Positions 1-6,667 of a DNA stretch of 18,897 nucleotides are shown in pieces (within the stretch, counting starts at the first letter, position 1; each line of letters begins with the position of its first letter). The notes beneath the pieces were generated by a model. It was not told the origin of the DNA and searched no databases. It was given only the letters and a program-made list of their open reading frames with translations. The translations under genes were made by a program, and so were the position numbers. The stretch is taken from NCBI GenBank assembly GCA_030690405.1, contig JAUYGU010000037.1, positions 1 through 18,897 of the forward strand, in the 5' to 3' direction. The stretch comes from Dehalococcoidia bacterium (GTDB lineage: Bacteria; Chloroflexota; Dehalococcoidia; SM23-28-2; RBG-16-64-32).

Positions 1-1116
1 GTGGTCAACGGAGATGCAGCGGCCGGCGGTCAGGAGATTCTCCAACCCCCGCGGCAGGAGGCTGCGATAGGGGATGTTGTAGAGGCAGCCGTACTTCGTC
101 CAGTGGCCGGTGCGGGCGATGGCGTCGTCGAACGGGCGGTCCAGGTCTTCGCGTGACATAACGTACTCGCCCTTGAGCCGCCGTGACTCGGTGATACCGA
201 GCTGGTCGGCGATGAGCGAGATGTAGGCGTCGCGGAAGGCGGGTAGGGCACCCTGGAGACGGGCGGCCTCCTCCTTCACCATGCGGCGGCATTCGGTCAT
301 CGCCTCCGACAGCTCGACTGGGTCGGTGGCGTCGATCTTGCGCCGGGTGCGGGCCTCGCCGCCCCAGGGGACGAGGGCACGACCTTCGCCCATGGTGTGG
401 AAGAAGAGGCCTTTGCCGCCCGCGAACGCTCCCTCAAGGTCGCCCACATTGCTCATGAGGAACCAGAGCCAGGGGTGGACGCGCTCCAGATCGAACGGCT
501 CGCCGGCGGCGGCGAAGATGTCGCCGTCGCCGCTGGTGTCGATGACGACCCGGGGCGCGATCGCCTGCCTGCCGGCCTTGTTCTGGACGATCACCGCCGT
601 CACGGCGCTGTCCTCGATGACGGGCTCGCAGGCCCAGGTGTGGTAAAGGGGGCGGACGCCCGCCTCCTGGAGCATCTCGTCGGCGGCAAAGATGAACTCG
701 TGCGGCTCGAAGGCGACGGAGTAGCGCACGCGGTGGGGGCCGCTGCCCCAGATGAGCCCCCAGCGGCTGTAGTGCTCCACCAGCCGTGGGTCGGGGTCGT
801 TCCACTCACCTTTCGGTGGGTAATGGACGGCGCCGCGACGCTCCATGCGGTCGACGATCTCCTGACAGAGGCCGGCGACGGCCTGGCGGCCGGCGCCGTC
901 GTCCAGGGTGAGAAGGAGGATGATGAGGCCGCCGGTGGCGAGGCCGCCCAGGTAGCCGAAGCGCTCCACCAGCATGACCTCCGCGCCGTTGCGGGCGGCG
1001 GCCACGGCGGCGGCGAGGCCGGCGGAACCGCCGCCGACAACCAGCACGTCCGGCCGGGCGACGACGGGAACGCGCGCCTGCGGCAGGACTACGTGGTTGC
1101 CGGACAGCTCGGCCAG
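1..1116 (-). CDS. FAD-dependent oxidoreductase (FAD_oxidored/PF12831-like), 3' end cut by window
   Basis: A flavoprotein oxidoreductase whose substrate cannot be told. The dinucleotide-binding beta-alpha-beta fold is clear: VLVVGGGSAGLAAAVAAARN, followed by the acidic end of strand two (VER) and then GYLGGLATGGL, which is typical of the FAD-dependent oxidoreductase family that includes glucose-inhibited-division-like and fumarate-reductase-like proteins. Near the window edge TAGRCISVDH is the conserved late FAD-contact segment, so most of the family is present but the C-terminus lies outside. The frame is open from the stop codon of the upstream methyltransferase (1129-1131). No ATG, GTG or TTG occurs before GTG at 1047, yet the residues before it (ARVPVVARPD) look like the usual segment before the FAD strand. 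I therefore choose CTG at 1116, which has GGGGAG seven bases upstream. The conservative alternative is GTG at 1047. Third gene of the operon. Family confident, start uncertain. Confidence 0.8.
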   Translation of the reverse strand, partial: MAELSGNHVVLPQARVPVVARPDVLVVGGGSAGLAAAVAAARNGAEVMLVERFGYLGGLATGGLIILLLTLDDGAGRQAVAGLCQEIVDRMERRGAVHYPPKGEWNDPDPRLVEHYSRWGLIWGSGPHRVRYSVAFEPHEFIFAADEMLQEAGVRPLYHTWACEPVIEDSAVTAVIVQNKAGRQAIAPRVVIDTSGDGDIFAAAGEPFDLERVHPWLWFLMSNVGDLEGAFAGGKGLFFHTMGEGRALVPWGGEARTRRKIDATDPVELSEAMTECRRMVKEEAARLQGALPAFRDAYISLIADQLGITESRRLKGEYVMSREDLDRPFDDAIARTGHWTKYGCLYNIPYRSLLPRGLENLLTAGRCISVDH

Positions 1117-1123
1117 GTCGGCG

Positions 1124-1129
1124 CTCCCC
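1124..1129 (-). promoter_or_regulatory. Shine-Dalgarno-like GGGGAG overlapping the methyltransferase stop codon
   Basis: On the minus strand the methyltransferase stop reads TAGGGGAG; GGGGAG begins with the last G of the stop and sits seven bases before a CTG codon at 1116. No comparable purine-rich site precedes the next possible start (GTG at 1047). This supports a CTG start and translational coupling for the FAD oxidoreductase. Inference from spacing only. Confidence 0.4.
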
Positions 1130-1767
1130 TACGCCCGGACGGCGATGCCTTTGATGTGGGGCCTGGTGAAGACCATCGGCGGCAGGGGGGGTACGGGCTT
1201 CGTCAGCTCTAGCTGCTCGAACTCGAACCCGGCGTCGCGCACGAGAGCGGCGATGTCGCGGTTAGGGTGGCAGCCAGCGCCGAGCCAGCGCCAGGCCGGG
1301 GTCACCAGGTCCTGCCAGAAGGCGCCGAAGCTGTGGTCGTAGCGAACGTGTTCGTACAGGCGCAGCTTGCCGGAGGGCTTGAGCACACGGCGGGCCTCCG
1401 AGAGCGCGCGCCCGGGATCCCGCACACTGCACATCACGAGCGTGCTCACGACGGTATCGAACGAGGCATCCTCGAAGGGGATCTCTTCGGCGGGGGCCTG
1501 ACGGAGGTCGATTGGCCGCGCGGCCTCGTTGGCGCGGCGGCGGGCGCGCTCCAGCATATAGGGGTCCGGCTCGATGGCGAAGATCTCATCAGCGTCCACA
1601 CCGTAGTAGGCGAAGTTGGCGCCCGTGCCGGCGCCGAGCTCCAGCACACGTCCGCCGGCGCGGCCGGCGATCTCCTCCCGCACACCCTTCATGAACGAGC
1701 GCTCCGCCGAAGCCATCAGGCGGTCGTACACGGCGGCGAACCATTTGTGGCCCTGCTGCTGCGGCAT
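1129..1767 (-). CDS. Class I SAM-dependent methyltransferase, METTL7/TMT1-like
   Basis: Small (212 aa) cytosolic class I methyltransferase. Motif I is VLELGAGTGANFAYYG; the acidic ribose-binding end of strand two is FAIEPDP; motif IV region is DTVVSTLVMCSV; the post-motif VLKPSGKLRLYEHVR is typical of methyltransferase type 11 proteins. The later segment FWQDLVTPAWRWLGAGCHPNRD resembles the METTL7/TMT1 group, whose human members methylate thiols; the substrate here is unproven. The start at 1767 is chosen because GGAGAG lies just upstream and the codon falls 19 bases after the decarboxylase stop. A longer frame reaches 1926 but would overlap the decarboxylase, and its extra N-terminus is low-complexity Pro/Ser-rich sequence. 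Second gene of the operon. Confidence 0.87.
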   Translation of the reverse strand: MPQQQGHKWFAAVYDRLMASAERSFMKGVREEIAGRAGGRVLELGAGTGANFAYYGVDADEIFAIEPDPYMLERARRRANEAARPIDLRQAPAEEIPFEDASFDTVVSTLVMCSVRDPGRALSEARRVLKPSGKLRLYEHVRYDHSFGAFWQDLVTPAWRWLGAGCHPNRDIAALVRDAGFEFEQLELTKPVPPLPPMVFTRPHIKGIAVRA

Positions 1768-1786
1768 GTCGCTCTCCGGATCCCCC

Positions 1787-2620
1787 TTAGCCGGCACGCC
1801 AGCGTCCGCGGCCATCGGAGGTCCTGCGGGAGGCCTGGGCGTGCATAAGCGTGCCCTCAGCGATGACATCGAGGGCGTCCATTTTGCCGAAGGCGTAGGG
1901 CAGGAAGGCGTCCGGATCGACTTCACAGAGGACCCGGCCCCTGGTGTAGGTTACGCCCTCCGTGACGGTGGCCCCCATCACCTGGGTCACGGGGATATCG
2001 GCGACGGGGTCGTGGGGGGAGTCACGGAAGACCAGCTCACCCTTTCCGCGCTGGGAGGTCTGAACGCTGACCTCGGAGTCGATCTGCACCAGCAGGGGAG
2101 GATGGTCAAAACCAACGCCGCCGGGATTCGGCAGGTATTTGAAGTGGAAGGTGGAGAACTGCTGTCGGCCGGTGGGCCCGGCGGCCTCCATGCGTCCCCG
2201 CAGGCTGATGTAGCGGATATCGTACCGTTCGGCTGAACCCCAAACGTGCTCGCCCTGGCGCTCGAATACGATCTTGGCCAGCTTCTTGGGCTCGCCGTAG
2301 AGCTCGCGTCCGAAGGTGACGGCGGCGTCGGTCGACATGGGCATCGTCACGCAGTAGTTGCCGATGATGTCTTGATAACGGGCGCGAACATAGACGGCGG
2401 CACCGAGGAAGGGGCCCACGCAGTTGGAGTTGCCGATCTCGCCCACCCAGACGGAGCCGATCGCCTCCGGGGTCGGCTCCAGGGGTGGCGGCAGCAGGGC
2501 CCGCAGCGCCTCCAGCTTCGTCTCAAACATGACGGTGAGAGAGCGGGTGGCCATGAACTGGGGGCGGGAGTAGATCGCCTGAATCTTAGCCACTTCGTCT
2601 TCGGTCTTAACAAATCGCAC
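1787..2620 (-). CDS. Acetoacetate decarboxylase family protein
   Basis: 277 aa, close to the usual length of the family. The diagnostic Schiff-base segment GRELYGEPKKLA is present with the Lys112-Lys113 pair, matching the catalytic lysine and its pKa-lowering neighbour in clostridial acetoacetate decarboxylase. ADC-fold proteins decarboxylate acetoacetate or act on related 2-oxo and beta-keto compounds; members outside solventogenic bacteria often do not decarboxylate acetoacetate, so the substrate is open. Translation starts at GTG (2618-2620), preceded by AGGAGG at good spacing. It heads an operon with the methyltransferase (19-base gap) and the FAD oxidoreductase, suggesting one three-step conversion of a small carbonyl compound. 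The C-terminal about 15 residues are Arg/Gly-rich and unlike the core. Confidence 0.88.
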   Translation of the reverse strand: MRFVKTEDEVAKIQAIYSRPQFMATRSLTVMFETKLEALRALLPPPLEPTPEAIGSVWVGEIGNSNCVGPFLGAAVYVRARYQDIIGNYCVTMPMSTDAAVTFGRELYGEPKKLAKIVFERQGEHVWGSAERYDIRYISLRGRMEAAGPTGRQQFSTFHFKYLPNPGGVGFDHPPLLVQIDSEVSVQTSQRGKGELVFRDSPHDPVADIPVTQVMGATVTEGVTYTRGRVLCEVDPDAFLPYAFGKMDALDVIAEGTLMHAQASRRTSDGRGRWRAG

Positions 2621-2649
2621 TTGTGCCTCCTCCTGCCTGAACCGTCCTC

Positions 2650-2658
2650 ATGATAGCA
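2650..2658 (-). promoter_or_regulatory. Extended -10 promoter element before the decarboxylase operon
   Basis: The minus strand reads TGCTATCAT, an extended -10 (TG-N-TATCAT, five of six matches to TATAAT). It lies about 30 bases before the GTG start of the decarboxylase, with the AGGAGG ribosome site in between. No convincing -35 is visible, which is common for extended -10 promoters. Confidence 0.4.
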
Positions 2659-2754
2659 CGAGGAGGCGGGACTTCAGACAGGGGTTCACCTTCCGCCAAG
2701 TGTGGGCGTTTGCCATAATGGGAGGACTGCCCCACCTGAGCCCGCAGAGGGAGT

Positions 2755-4143
2755 ATGCCCCCCGACGACGCAGAGACACTTGCCGCGCCGCCGGCCGTCA
2801 TCGATGAGGCGAACCTGTTCCGGTCCGTCTTGCGCCTTGCCTGGCCCGTCGTCATCCAGCAGGTCAGCTTCTCGATGGTGCAGCTGGTGGACACCGCCCT
2901 GGTGGGACACCTGGGCGAGAACGCCCTGGCCGGAGTACGCCTGGCCGGGCAGATCTTCTGGTTCTCGCAAGCGGGGATGGTGGCGGTGGCCGTCGGCTCC
3001 ACGGCGGTCATAGCCAGGAACGTGGGCGCGGGCCAGCCGCAGCTGGCCTCGCGGACGCTGCAAAACGCCTTCCTGATCGCGCTGGCATGGGGCCTGGTTA
3101 TGGGCATCTTGATGTGGTTCTTCGGGCATTGGGGGCTGGGGATGCTGGGGGCGGAGGAAGGCGCGAAGCACCAGGGGACGGTGTACCTGAAGGCGGCGGC
3201 GGTGGGGATGCCGCTTTGGTCGCTGGTGTACGCCGGGAGCGCCTCCCTGCAAGGTGCGGGCGACACCCGCGCGCCGATGGTCATCGGGGTGGTCGTGAAC
3301 ATCGTGAACATCATCGTGGCGTACCTGCTGATCAACGGCGCGGGTCCTTTCCCGCGGCTTGAGGTGCTGGGCTCCGGCGCCGGGTTCACGAGCGCGGCGA
3401 TCATCGGGGCGGCGCTGGTGCTGCTGGTGCTGGCGTCCGGCACGAGGATCATCCACTGGCGGCCGTGGGAGGCGTTCCAGTTCGATCCGGTGGAGGCGCG
3501 GCGGGTGTTGAACGTAGGGCTGCCGGCTGGGGCGGAGCAGATACAGTTCAACATCGCCTTCATGATCTACACGCGGATTATCGCCAGCCTGGGGACGGCG
3601 GCGCTGGCGGCGCACGGGGTGACGCTGGCGATCCAGAGCCTGACGTTCAACATCGGTTTCGCGCTGAGCGTAGCGACGACGGCGCTGGTAGGCCAGAGCC
3701 TGGGCGCCGGGCGGCCGGACCTGGCGGAGCGGGCGACGTACGTGACGATGCGCTACTCCCTGGTGTTCATGATGGGGCTGGGCGTCATCATGATGGTCTT
3801 CGGGGGCAACATCACCGGCCTGTTCGTGGGCGGCGAGAACGCGGACGAGGTGATCCACATCGGCCGCCAGCTGTTGTTCATCTTCGCCTTCGCCATGCCA
3901 GGCCTCGCCGTGAGCTTATCGCTTGGCGGCGGACTGCGCGGCGCGGGTGATACGCGGGCCGTTCTGGTGATCAGCGCGGCGGCCACCTGGATCGTGAGGC
4001 TGGTGCCTGCCTACCTGCTGGCGATCACGGCGGGGCTGGGCGTGCCGGGCGCCTGGGCGGCGGCGATAGCTGATATAAACATGCGAGCGCTCCTCATATT
4101 CATTCGCTTCCGGCGGGGGCGCTGGAAGCGAATGAAGGTGTAA
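2755..4143 (+). CDS. MATE family multidrug/toxin efflux transporter
   Basis: 462-residue inner-membrane protein with about twelve hydrophobic segments in two similar halves, the usual layout and length of MATE cation-coupled exporters. Family signatures are visible: WPVVIQQVSFSMVQLVDTALVGHLG in the first helices, the paired LQGAGDTRAPM and LRGAGDTRAV at the same place in each half, and TTALVGQSLGAG in the second half. The substrate cannot be predicted. The first about 20 residues are an acidic, Pro/Ala-rich cytoplasmic leader, and no other start codon lies before the first helix. AGAGGGAG directly precedes the ATG, closer than usual. A weak CATAAT (2714-2719) could be its -10. The gene is divergent from the decarboxylase operon, which may be coincidence or a paired export and degradation function. 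Confidence 0.93.
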   Translation: MPPDDAETLAAPPAVIDEANLFRSVLRLAWPVVIQQVSFSMVQLVDTALVGHLGENALAGVRLAGQIFWFSQAGMVAVAVGSTAVIARNVGAGQPQLASRTLQNAFLIALAWGLVMGILMWFFGHWGLGMLGAEEGAKHQGTVYLKAAAVGMPLWSLVYAGSASLQGAGDTRAPMVIGVVVNIVNIIVAYLLINGAGPFPRLEVLGSGAGFTSAAIIGAALVLLVLASGTRIIHWRPWEAFQFDPVEARRVLNVGLPAGAEQIQFNIAFMIYTRIIASLGTAALAAHGVTLAIQSLTFNIGFALSVATTALVGQSLGAGRPDLAERATYVTMRYSLVFMMGLGVIMMVFGGNITGLFVGGENADEVIHIGRQLLFIFAFAMPGLAVSLSLGGGLRGAGDTRAVLVISAAATWIVRLVPAYLLAITAGLGVPGAWAAAIADINMRALLIFIRFRRGRWKRMKV

Positions 4144-4171
4144 ACGCCCTGCCAATTTAGCAACCGTTCCC

Positions 4172-4200
4172 TTCAGAAACCCAACGGCCGGTGCTAAAAT
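4172..4200 (+). promoter_or_regulatory. Sigma-70-like promoter for the glutaredoxin-cysS unit
   Basis: TTCAGA (4172-4177), 17-base spacer, TAAAAT (4195-4200), with TG at 4192-4193 making an extended -10. The start codon of the glutaredoxin follows at 4219, giving a leader of about a dozen bases. Confidence 0.55.
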
Positions 4201-4218
4201 AGCGGCTGGAGTCCCCCA

Positions 4219-4431
4219 ATGAGCACCGTCATCATGTACACGCTCCGGAACTGCCCCACGTGCGATAAGGCGCGCGCGGCCCTGGCTGAACGCGGCGTCG
4301 AGTTCGAGGAGCGGCGAGTGGACGAGAACGAGCAGTGGTGGGAAGAAGCCCTCAAGTACGCCTTCACGGTCCCCGTCATCATCTGGGGCGAGGCGAACGT
4401 CGAGATCGGCTGGGAGGGCGAGCATGGCTGA
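4219..4431 (+). CDS. Glutaredoxin-like thiol-disulfide protein
   Basis: A 70-residue thioredoxin-fold protein, at the short end for glutaredoxin/NrdH proteins. It begins with the first beta strand (VIMYTL), then the dithiol active site CPTC (residues 12-15), and has the cis-proline segment TVPV at 50-53. The C-terminus after the last strand is reduced to IGWEGEHG, so helix three is nearly absent. It should reduce disulfides or glutathionylated/low-molecular-weight thiol adducts in the cytoplasm; the partner is unknown. Its stop codon overlaps the start of cysS by eight bases, so the two are translationally coupled. A ribonucleotide-reductase (NrdH) role is less likely, since no nrd gene is nearby. 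Confidence 0.85.
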   Translation: MSTVIMYTLRNCPTCDKARAALAERGVEFEERRVDENEQWWEEALKYAFTVPVIIWGEANVEIGWEGEHG

Positions 4432-6667
4432 GAGATCAGCTAGGGGAGGCCGGTCGGCCTCCCGACCGACGGCCCGCGGCCGCCCGGACGGACGGCGCCG
4501 GGGCCCGGGGCTAGCCCTGTACAACACACTGACGCGCCGCAAGGACGTCTTCAAGTCGCTGGAGCCGGGCCGGGTCAAGATGTACAGCTGCGGCCCGACG
4601 GTGTACCGCCACGCCCACATAGGCAACCTGCGCGCCTACCTGGTGGCGGACTGGCTGCGCCGCCTGCTGGAGGCGCACGGATACCGGGTCCGGCACGTCA
4701 AGAACATCACGGACGTGGGCCACATGCGGCAGGAGATGCTGGAGCGCGGCGAGGACAAGGTGATCGCCGCCGCCCTGGCCGAAGGGAAGACGCCGGCCGA
4801 GATCGCTCGGTTCTATACGGACGCGTTCATGGCGGACGAGCGCAGGCTCAACATCCTGCCCGCTCACGTCTTCCCCCATGCCAGCGAGACGGTGCCCGAG
4901 ATGGTGGAGATGACGCGCGGGCTGGTGGAGAAGGGATACGCCTACGAGTCGGGCGGCAACGTGTACTTCGCCGTGGATAGGTTCCCGGAGTACGGGAAGC
5001 TGTCCGGACAGACGTCGGGCGGGCTGGAGGCGGGTGCGCGCGCGCAGGCGGACCCGCTGAAGCGCGACCCGCGGGACTTCGCGCTCTGGAAGGCGGCGGA
5101 GCCGGGACGGCAGCTCGTCTGGCCTAGCCCCTGGGGCGACGGATTTCCCGGCTGGCACATCGAGTGCTCGGCGATGGCGGCCAAGCACCTGGGCCCGCGT
5201 CTCGATCTCCACACGGGCGGCGTGGACAACATCTTCCCCCACCACGAGGACGAGATCGCCCAGAGCGAGGCGGCCTTCGGCCATCAGCACGTCAACCACT
5301 GGGCCCACGCGCAGCACCTACTGGTGGACGGCGTGAAGATGGCCAAGTCCAGCGGTAACACCTACACGCTGACGGAGCTGGAGGCGCGCGGCTTCGAGCC
5401 GCTGGCGTTCCGCTATCTCTGCGCCACCGTGCACTACCGGGCACGGATGGATTTCTCGTTCGCGGCGCTGAGGGCGGCGCAGCGGGGGTTGACCCGCCTG
5501 CGGCTGAAGCTCACGGAGCCGGACGGGCGGGTGACGAAGACGGCCCGGGCCGAAGGAGAGCGCTGGCGGCGCCTGTTCTGGACCATCGCTGCCGATGATC
5601 TGGGCCTGCCCGGCGCCCTGGCCGTGGCCTGGCGCGTCGGCCGCTCGCGCCTGGCGGCGCCGATAAAGCGAGAGCTGCTGATGGACTTCGACCGGCTGCT
5701 GGGGCTGGACCTGGTGCAGCCGGTCCGGCCGCGGCGGCCGGACGCCGGTACCGAGGAGATGCTGAACGAACGCGACGGGCGACGGCGGGCCGCCGAATAC
5801 GGCGCGGCGGACCGCATGAGAGAGAAGGTCCTGGCCCAGGGCTTCGAGGTGCGGGACAGCCGCCGCGGGACGTTCGCCGTGCCGCTGCCGCTGTGGGCGC
5901 GCAGCGCGGAGGCGATCTCCACCAGCGCGGACGTGGAGTCGCTGCTGGAGGGGTCGCCGGACCTCGACTTCACGATCGGCATCGTGGCCCGCGAGGGGTG
6001 CTCGGAGCTGGAGCGCTGCGTGAGCAGCATCCAGGGCTGGCTGGGGTCCCGCCGGGCGGAGGTCATCGTCGTCGATAACGGCTTCGAGGACGCCTGCAGC
6101 CTGCGGCTGGACAGCGTCGCCGAGGTCGACCCGCACGTGCGCGTGTTCCACGCGGACCACTTCCTGGGAAGCGCCGCCGGGCGCAACGTCTGCCTGCGCC
6201 AGGCGCGGGGCCGCTACGTCCTCCTGATAGACACGAGCGTGGAGGTGACGGGGGACGTCTTTTCCGGCCTGACGGCGCTCCTGGATGACCCGACGGTGGG
6301 CGTGGTGGGGCGCTGGGGGGTGGTCACGAACGACATCCGCAGCTTCGACGAGGCGACGGCGGCGGGCGACGTCGACGCCGTCGAGGGTTACCTGATGGCG
6401 TTCCGGCGCGAGATCCTGCGGGAGATCGGCCTGCTGGACGAGACGTTCCGCTTCTATCGCCACCTGGACCTGGACTTCAGCTTCGCTGTGCGCAGCCGCG
6501 GCTACCGGGCGGTGGTGGACACGGAGCTACCGCTGATCAGGCACGAGCACGTGGACTGGGAGCGCACGCCGCCGGAGGAGCGGGAGCGTCTGAGCAAGCG
6601 GAACTTCTACCGCTTCCTTCACAAGTGGGGCGACCGTACGGACCTGATCCTGTCCGCGCGGCCCTAG
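4424..6667 (+). CDS. cysS: Cysteinyl-tRNA synthetase fused to a C-terminal GT2 glycosyltransferase-like domain
   Basis: A 747-residue protein about 280 residues longer than a normal CysRS. Residues 1-30 are an Arg-rich tail with no alternative start. Residues 31-490 are a complete class I CysRS: HIGN (65-68), KMAKS (305-309), and Cys56, Cys248, His273 and Glu277 at the spacing of the zinc ligands of E. coli CysRS, ending with the helical anticodon-binding domain (NERDGRRRAAEYGAADRMRE). It charges tRNA-Cys in the cytoplasm. From residue 515 the chain continues in frame as a GT2 fold: FTIGIVAREG, EVIVVDNG, AAGRNVCLRQARGRYVLLIDTSVEV and LDLDFSFAVRSRGYR. The metal site is Asp603-Thr-Ser605 instead of D-x-D, and the usual ED near the end is Arg679-His680, so transferase activity is doubtful. 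Ribosome site GGAGGG. MshC is unlikely because the anticodon domain is present. Confidence 0.92.
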   Translation: MAERSARGGRSASRPTARGRPDGRRRGPGLALYNTLTRRKDVFKSLEPGRVKMYSCGPTVYRHAHIGNLRAYLVADWLRRLLEAHGYRVRHVKNITDVGHMRQEMLERGEDKVIAAALAEGKTPAEIARFYTDAFMADERRLNILPAHVFPHASETVPEMVEMTRGLVEKGYAYESGGNVYFAVDRFPEYGKLSGQTSGGLEAGARAQADPLKRDPRDFALWKAAEPGRQLVWPSPWGDGFPGWHIECSAMAAKHLGPRLDLHTGGVDNIFPHHEDEIAQSEAAFGHQHVNHWAHAQHLLVDGVKMAKSSGNTYTLTELEARGFEPLAFRYLCATVHYRARMDFSFAALRAAQRGLTRLRLKLTEPDGRVTKTARAEGERWRRLFWTIAADDLGLPGALAVAWRVGRSRLAAPIKRELLMDFDRLLGLDLVQPVRPRRPDAGTEEMLNERDGRRRAAEYGAADRMREKVLAQGFEVRDSRRGTFAVPLPLWARSAEAISTSADVESLLEGSPDLDFTIGIVAREGCSELERCVSSIQGWLGSRRAEVIVVDNGFEDACSLRLDSVAEVDPHVRVFHADHFLGSAAGRNVCLRQARGRYVLLIDTSVEVTGDVFSGLTALLDDPTVGVVGRWGVVTNDIRSFDEATAAGDVDAVEGYLMAFRREILREIGLLDETFRFYRHLDLDFSFAVRSRGYRAVVDTELPLIRHEHVDWERTPPEERERLSKRNFYRFLHKWGDRTDLILSARP

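Noticed and set aside
397..1212. Long plus-strand open frame opposite the FAD oxidoreductase
   Set aside because: It is the codon-for-codon antisense of the real gene; its product is an Ala/Gly/Asp-rich sequence with no recognisable domain.
2686..3858. Long minus-strand open frame (390 codons) opposite the MATE gene
   Set aside because: Product is Arg/His/Gln-rich low-complexity sequence, typical of antisense frames in GC-rich DNA; the MATE protein is unmistakable.
4424..6667. Mycothiol ligase MshC instead of CysRS
   Set aside because: MshC shares the catalytic core but lacks the full C-terminal anticodon region; here a DALR-like helical domain precedes the GT2 part.
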